From JBCDBL01 sp039183635 (GTDB taxonomy: Bacteria; Pseudomonadota; Alphaproteobacteria; Caulobacterales; Parvularculaceae): a DNA stretch of 9,380 bases. A program made the position numbers and the translations under genes. The stretch is from NCBI GenBank assembly GCA_039183635.1, contig JBCDBL010000144.1:1-9380 (forward strand), read 5' to 3'. Position 1 is the stretch's first letter. The number at the start of each line of letters is the position of its first letter. Shown one piece after another: positions 6,441-9,380 of this stretch. Below the pieces are notes generated by a model. It had not been told where the DNA came from and searched no databases. It was given only the letters and a program-made list of their open reading frames with translations.

Positions 6441-7010
6441 ATGGGATTACGTCTGCTGGGGATATCGGCCGCCTTTGCGGCGCTCACGATGTCAGCGCCT
6501 TTGTCGGCGTCTGCATGCGACAAGCATGAGCGCGCCCTGGAAGACGTTGAACACACTCTTCAAGACAGCGCTGCTGAACGTCAACGTCTTTCACCCGAAG
6601 ACCATAAGCGCGCTTTTGAAGCTTACCTTCAGGGGCTGCAGGCGGAAACGGCCCGCATGCGCGCCGAAGCCGAGCGTCTGCGCGATGAGATTGAAGCGGA
6701 AATCGCGCGCGCCATGGAAGAAGCTGACATCCCCGCCCCGCCGGCAGCGCCGACGGCCCCTGTGGCGCCGAAAATGCGCACCATCATACGTCACGCGATT
6801 TTATCCGCTGAAGGCGACCTCAGCGCCGTTATTATTGCGGTTGAAGAAGCTGGCGCATTGAAAGCTGACGCCTGCTTCGGTGAAGATTGCGCGCTTGGGG
6901 ATGCTGAAGAAGTTTGGGCGTCCGAAAAGCCGGCTGAACCTGAAGTTTCGAAAGCGCCCAAGAAGAAGGCCAAACCGTCAGGGCCTGAACCCGGCTGGAC
7001 AGCGATATAG
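6441..7010 (+). CDS. Uncharacterised exported coiled-coil protein
   Basis: 189 residues; I do not recognise a family. Residues 1-25 form a signal peptide (hydrophobic 5-22, ending SASA before Cys26), so the product is probably periplasmic or, if Cys26 is lipidated, a lipoprotein, although the lipobox is poor. Residues about 28-95 are charged and Ala/Glu/Arg-rich with no Pro except Pro52, and predict a long helix or coiled coil, densest at QAETARMRAEAERLRDEIEA (67-86). A Pro/Ala linker (97-110) leads to a short mixed segment with Cys145 and Cys150 (ACFGEDC), which could form a disulfide. The tail is Lys/Pro/Glu-rich. The ATG at 6441 is chosen because it begins the signal peptide; no good ribosome site precedes it. 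The reading frame is open further upstream as far as the ald stop codon, through the stem-loop, but that part has no protein character. Composition is less GC-rich than the neighbours. Confidence 0.7.
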   Translation: MGLRLLGISAAFAALTMSAPLSASACDKHERALEDVEHTLQDSAAERQRLSPEDHKRAFEAYLQGLQAETARMRAEAERLRDEIEAEIARAMEEADIPAPPAAPTAPVAPKMRTIIRHAILSAEGDLSAVIIAVEEAGALKADACFGEDCALGDAEEVWASEKPAEPEVSKAPKKKAKPSGPEPGWTAI

Positions 7011-7257
7011 CAAGCCCCTCTGCACGAACAAGCGACACGGCCGTTGGAGTCTTGTCGGGCTTTGGGCGCCCCGTTTAAACTCGAAAACGGTCTTGAGCAC
7101 GACACGACCAAGGCGCCGCCCGCATAGGGTCGCGGTTTCCATCGGCCTTAGAAAGACGCTTTAAAGCAATTTCGGACCGACCGGGGTCGCCCACTTTCAG
7201 TTCTTGTTTTTTCGCATTTCCGGACGGCCAACCGTACACACTTGGCCTGGAAAGGCT
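7011..7257. other. Convergent intergenic region
   Basis: This gap separates the 3' ends of the coiled-coil gene and lpd. I see no convincing gene or RNA in it. Two weak dyads are present: AAGCCC (7012-7017) with GGGCTT (7057-7062), and GGCCAA (7226-7231) with TTGGCC (7242-7247, 10-nt loop). Either could take part in transcription termination, but neither is followed by a T run on the strand it would serve. Confidence 0.4.
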
Positions 7258-8679
7258 TTAGATATGCATGACCCGATCGTACGCATCGAGCACGGATTCA
7301 TGCATCATTTCTGAGAGCGTCGGATGCGGGAACACCGCGTGCATGAGGTCTTCCTCCGTCGCCTCCATGGAGCGGGCGAGACCGAACCCCTGGATCAATT
7401 CCGTCACCTCCGCGCCGATCATATGGGCGCCCAACAGCTCCCCGGTTTTAGCGTCGAAGACGGTCTTCACAAGACCCTCAGGTTCGCCAAGGGCGATGGC
7501 CTTGCCATTGCCCTGGAACGGGAACTTGCCGACCTTGATCTCATGACCCGCCGCTTTCGCCTTGGCCTCGGTGAGCCCCACGGACGCCACTTGCGGCAGG
7601 CAATAGGTGCAACCCGGAATATGTGTAACATCGAGAGGATGCACGTTGTTCAGCCCTGCGATTTTTTCGACACAGATCACCGCCTCATGGGACGCCTTAT
7701 GTGCAAGCCAGGGCGGGCCCACCAGGTCGCCAATGGCGTAAACGCCTTTAACGCCCGTCTCCAACCATTCATTGACGACGACATGGCCGCGGTCGACCTT
7801 CACGCCAATCTCCTCCAGGCCGAGATTCTCCGTATTGCCGACAATGCCGATGGCGAGGACGACGCGCTCCGCCTGCACCGTTTCACTCTTGCCGTTTTTC
7901 AGCTTGACCGTCGCTTTTACGGAGGACCGGCCTTTATCCAGCTTTTCAACACTGGCCCCGACATGAACCTTCATGCCCTGTTTTTTGAACGCTTTCAGGG
8001 CGAATGCGGAGATCTCCTCATCCTCGGCCGGTAATATGCGGTCCACCATCTCCACGACCGTTACGTCTGCGCCCATGGTTCGGTAGAACGAGGCGAACTC
8101 GATGCCGATTGCGCCGGAGCCGATGACGAGCAGGGATTTCGGCATCACGTCGGGAACCATCGCCTCCTTCGCGGTCCAGATGAACTTGCCGTCGGGCTCA
8201 AGCCCCGCCGCCGGGACCGTGCGCGCCCGGGCGCCCGTGGCGAGGATAACGTGCTTGGCCGCGTAAGACGTCTCTTTGCCGCCCTTGTCCTTGACGATGA
8301 TCGAAGACGTCGCGCCGTCGCCGCCCTTCAGGCGCGCTTCGCCGTCGATCACCTGAACTTTGTGCTTCTTCATCAAAAAACCGACGCCGCCGGACAGTTT
8401 GCCCGCCACGTCCCGAGAGCGTTTGACGACCGCCTCAAGATCGTAGCCGACGCCCTCGGCCTTCAGCCCAAACGCTGCGGCGTTTTGCATGTTGTGGTAG
8501 ACCTCGGCGGTGCGCAACAGCGCCTTTGTGGGGATGCAGCCCCAGTTAAGACAGACCCCGCCGAGATGCTCCCGCTCCACGATGGCGGCCTTCATGCCAA
8601 GCTGCGCGGCGCGGATCGCCGCCACATAGCCGCCGGGGCCGGCGCCGATGACAATAAGATCAAATGCGTTGTTCGCCAT
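7258..8679 (-). CDS. lpd: Dihydrolipoamide dehydrogenase (E3)
   Basis: 473 residues. This FAD enzyme reoxidises the dihydrolipoyl groups of pyruvate, 2-oxoglutarate and branched-chain dehydrogenases and of the glycine cleavage system, passing electrons to NAD. In order: the FAD-binding GAGPGG (12-17); the redox disulfide in GGVCLNWGCIPTKAL (Cys43 and Cys48); the NAD-binding IGSGAIG (186-192); the second FAD contact VYAIGDLVG (313-321); and the C-terminal dimer domain with HPTLSE, whose His452 and Glu457 form the catalytic pair. The segment IPGCTYCLPQVASVGLTE (354-371) and the CLNWGCIPTK form are typical of alphaproteobacterial Lpd. An upstream in-frame ATG at 8694 is less likely, because GGAG at 8689-8692 lies within that extension and is spaced 9 nt from the ATG at 8679. 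No other 2-oxoacid dehydrogenase subunit is in the window, so its complex cannot be told from context. Confidence 0.98.
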   Translation of the reverse strand: MANNAFDLIVIGAGPGGYVAAIRAAQLGMKAAIVEREHLGGVCLNWGCIPTKALLRTAEVYHNMQNAAAFGLKAEGVGYDLEAVVKRSRDVAGKLSGGVGFLMKKHKVQVIDGEARLKGGDGATSSIIVKDKGGKETSYAAKHVILATGARARTVPAAGLEPDGKFIWTAKEAMVPDVMPKSLLVIGSGAIGIEFASFYRTMGADVTVVEMVDRILPAEDEEISAFALKAFKKQGMKVHVGASVEKLDKGRSSVKATVKLKNGKSETVQAERVVLAIGIVGNTENLGLEEIGVKVDRGHVVVNEWLETGVKGVYAIGDLVGPPWLAHKASHEAVICVEKIAGLNNVHPLDVTHIPGCTYCLPQVASVGLTEAKAKAAGHEIKVGKFPFQGNGKAIALGEPEGLVKTVFDAKTGELLGAHMIGAEVTELIQGFGLARSMEATEEDLMHAVFPHPTLSEMMHESVLDAYDRVMHI

Positions 8680-8688
8680 AACGGTCGT

Positions 8689-8692
8689 CTCC
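8689..8692 (-). promoter_or_regulatory. Ribosome binding site that decides the lpd start
   Basis: GGAG on the minus strand is 9 nt before the ATG at 8679. It lies downstream of the alternative ATG at 8694, which has no ribosome site, so the shorter start is preferred. Confidence 0.55.
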
Positions 8693-8728
8693 ATTTAAAT
8701 TTGCGCGCGCCCGAGGTTTGAAGGCGGC

Positions 8729-9313
8729 TTAAAACGATTTCACCATCAAGATCCAGTCGCCTGTGGCGGAATATTCCGCATGCCCCTGCATCGCCCGACG
8801 CGCTGTTTCACGAAACCCGACGCGTTCGTAAAGCCTGATCGCGCCTGTATTGTGATCCGACGCGATAAGGCTGAGGCCAGGCGCGCCTGTGCGGCGCGCA
8901 TCCTCCTCCACAACCTCCAGCAGCGCGCCTCCTGCGCCTTTGGAGCGATAGGGCGCGTAGGCTGCGAGGGCGTTGAGATAGACTGTGTCCGGCGCCTCGA
9001 TTTCCAGCGCCGCCAGGGGACGCGCCAGGGGCGGCATGTCGTCGTAATCGGGGGGCGGCATATGGACCGGCTGACGATAGGCGAGCGCCATGGCGGCGAC
9101 AGCGCCTCCCGTCTCTGCGATAAGGGCGTTCTCGTAGGAAAACGCAACGCCGGTGCGGCGCGCCCGATCGGCGCCGAAATCAAGGGCGCTCTGTCCCCTC
9201 GGGGCGACCTCGCGCCAGAAAATTGAAGGGATGCCCTCCCCGGCGATGTCAATCAGCGCACCGAGGTCGCGCGCATCACCCAAACGCGCCGGCCGTATGT
9301 GAAAAACGCCCAT
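8729..9313 (-). CDS. GNAT-family N-acetyltransferase
   Basis: 194 residues. The protein starts with the common GNAT opening FHIRPARLGDARDLGAL. The acetyl-CoA binding motif A is YAPYRSKGAGGALL (119-132), containing the R-S-K-G-A-G pyrophosphate loop, and motif B is NTGAIRLYERVGF (155-167). The family moves an acetyl group from acetyl-CoA to an amine on a small molecule or protein; nothing here identifies the acceptor. A Pro-rich insert (about 82-99, QPVHMPPPDYDDMPPL) sits between the early strands and motif A, where substrate-binding loops occur. The start at 9313 is chosen on the domain boundary and a modest CAGG site upstream. The frame remains open to the right edge, and a GTG at 9349 with AGGAG only 3 nt before it is an alternative. 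The gene ends 49 bp before lpd on the same strand, so the two may be cotranscribed. Confidence 0.88.
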   Translation of the reverse strand: MGVFHIRPARLGDARDLGALIDIAGEGIPSIFWREVAPRGQSALDFGADRARRTGVAFSYENALIAETGGAVAAMALAYRQPVHMPPPDYDDMPPLARPLAALEIEAPDTVYLNALAAYAPYRSKGAGGALLEVVEEDARRTGAPGLSLIASDHNTGAIRLYERVGFRETARRAMQGHAEYSATGDWILMVKSF

Positions 9314-9380
9314 GCAAAGAACCTGAAACGCCCGTCGATAAAGCCGCACAAGCTCCTGACGCGCAAGACCATTTGAGGCC

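Noticed and set aside
7011..7257. Possible tRNA, small RNA or intrinsic terminator in the gap before lpd
   Set aside because: No cloverleaf arms or T-loop consensus were found, and the dyads are short with no matching T run.

Overview
This is a GC-rich chromosomal window from a bacterium, most likely an alphaproteobacterium. The suggestion comes from a DUF2842-type small membrane protein, a COX15-like heme A synthase, and a dihydrolipoamide dehydrogenase with the CLNWGCIPTKAL active site common in that class. A more precise placement (for example near Hyphomonadaceae or Parvularculaceae) is only an impression. Genes are tightly packed on both strands. I see no mobile element, CRISPR array, tRNA or rRNA.

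Layout from left to right. The left edge cuts a minus-strand membrane-anchored SGNH/GDSL hydrolase. Diverging from it is a lipoprotein with a phytase-like beta-propeller fold. The 3' end of that gene overlaps by 60 bp, tail to tail, with ctaA (heme A synthase, minus strand). Diverging from ctaA is a short DUF2842 membrane protein. Its stop codon overlaps the stop of the next minus-strand gene, a DUF6702-like exported protein. That gene is joined by an ATGA overlap to an upstream gene for an exported protein with bactofilin-like repeats and a hydrophobic C-terminal half. Upstream of this pair is an Lrp/AsnC regulator, which diverges from ald (alanine dehydrogenase). After ald come a strong stem-loop and an uncharacterised exported coiled-coil protein. 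The right part holds lpd (dihydrolipoamide dehydrogenase) and a GNAT acetyltransferase, both on the minus strand, with the GNAT reading frame open to the right edge.

Functionally, the Lrp/ald pair is a classic amino-acid-responsive module: ald turns L-alanine into pyruvate, and Lpd serves the 2-oxoacid dehydrogenases that use pyruvate. ctaA supplies heme A for the terminal oxidase. The bactofilin-like/DUF6702 pair looks like an envelope module and is the least understood part of the window, together with the coiled-coil protein after ald. I found no convincing evidence of a wholly new multi-gene system; most of the window is ordinary housekeeping sequence.
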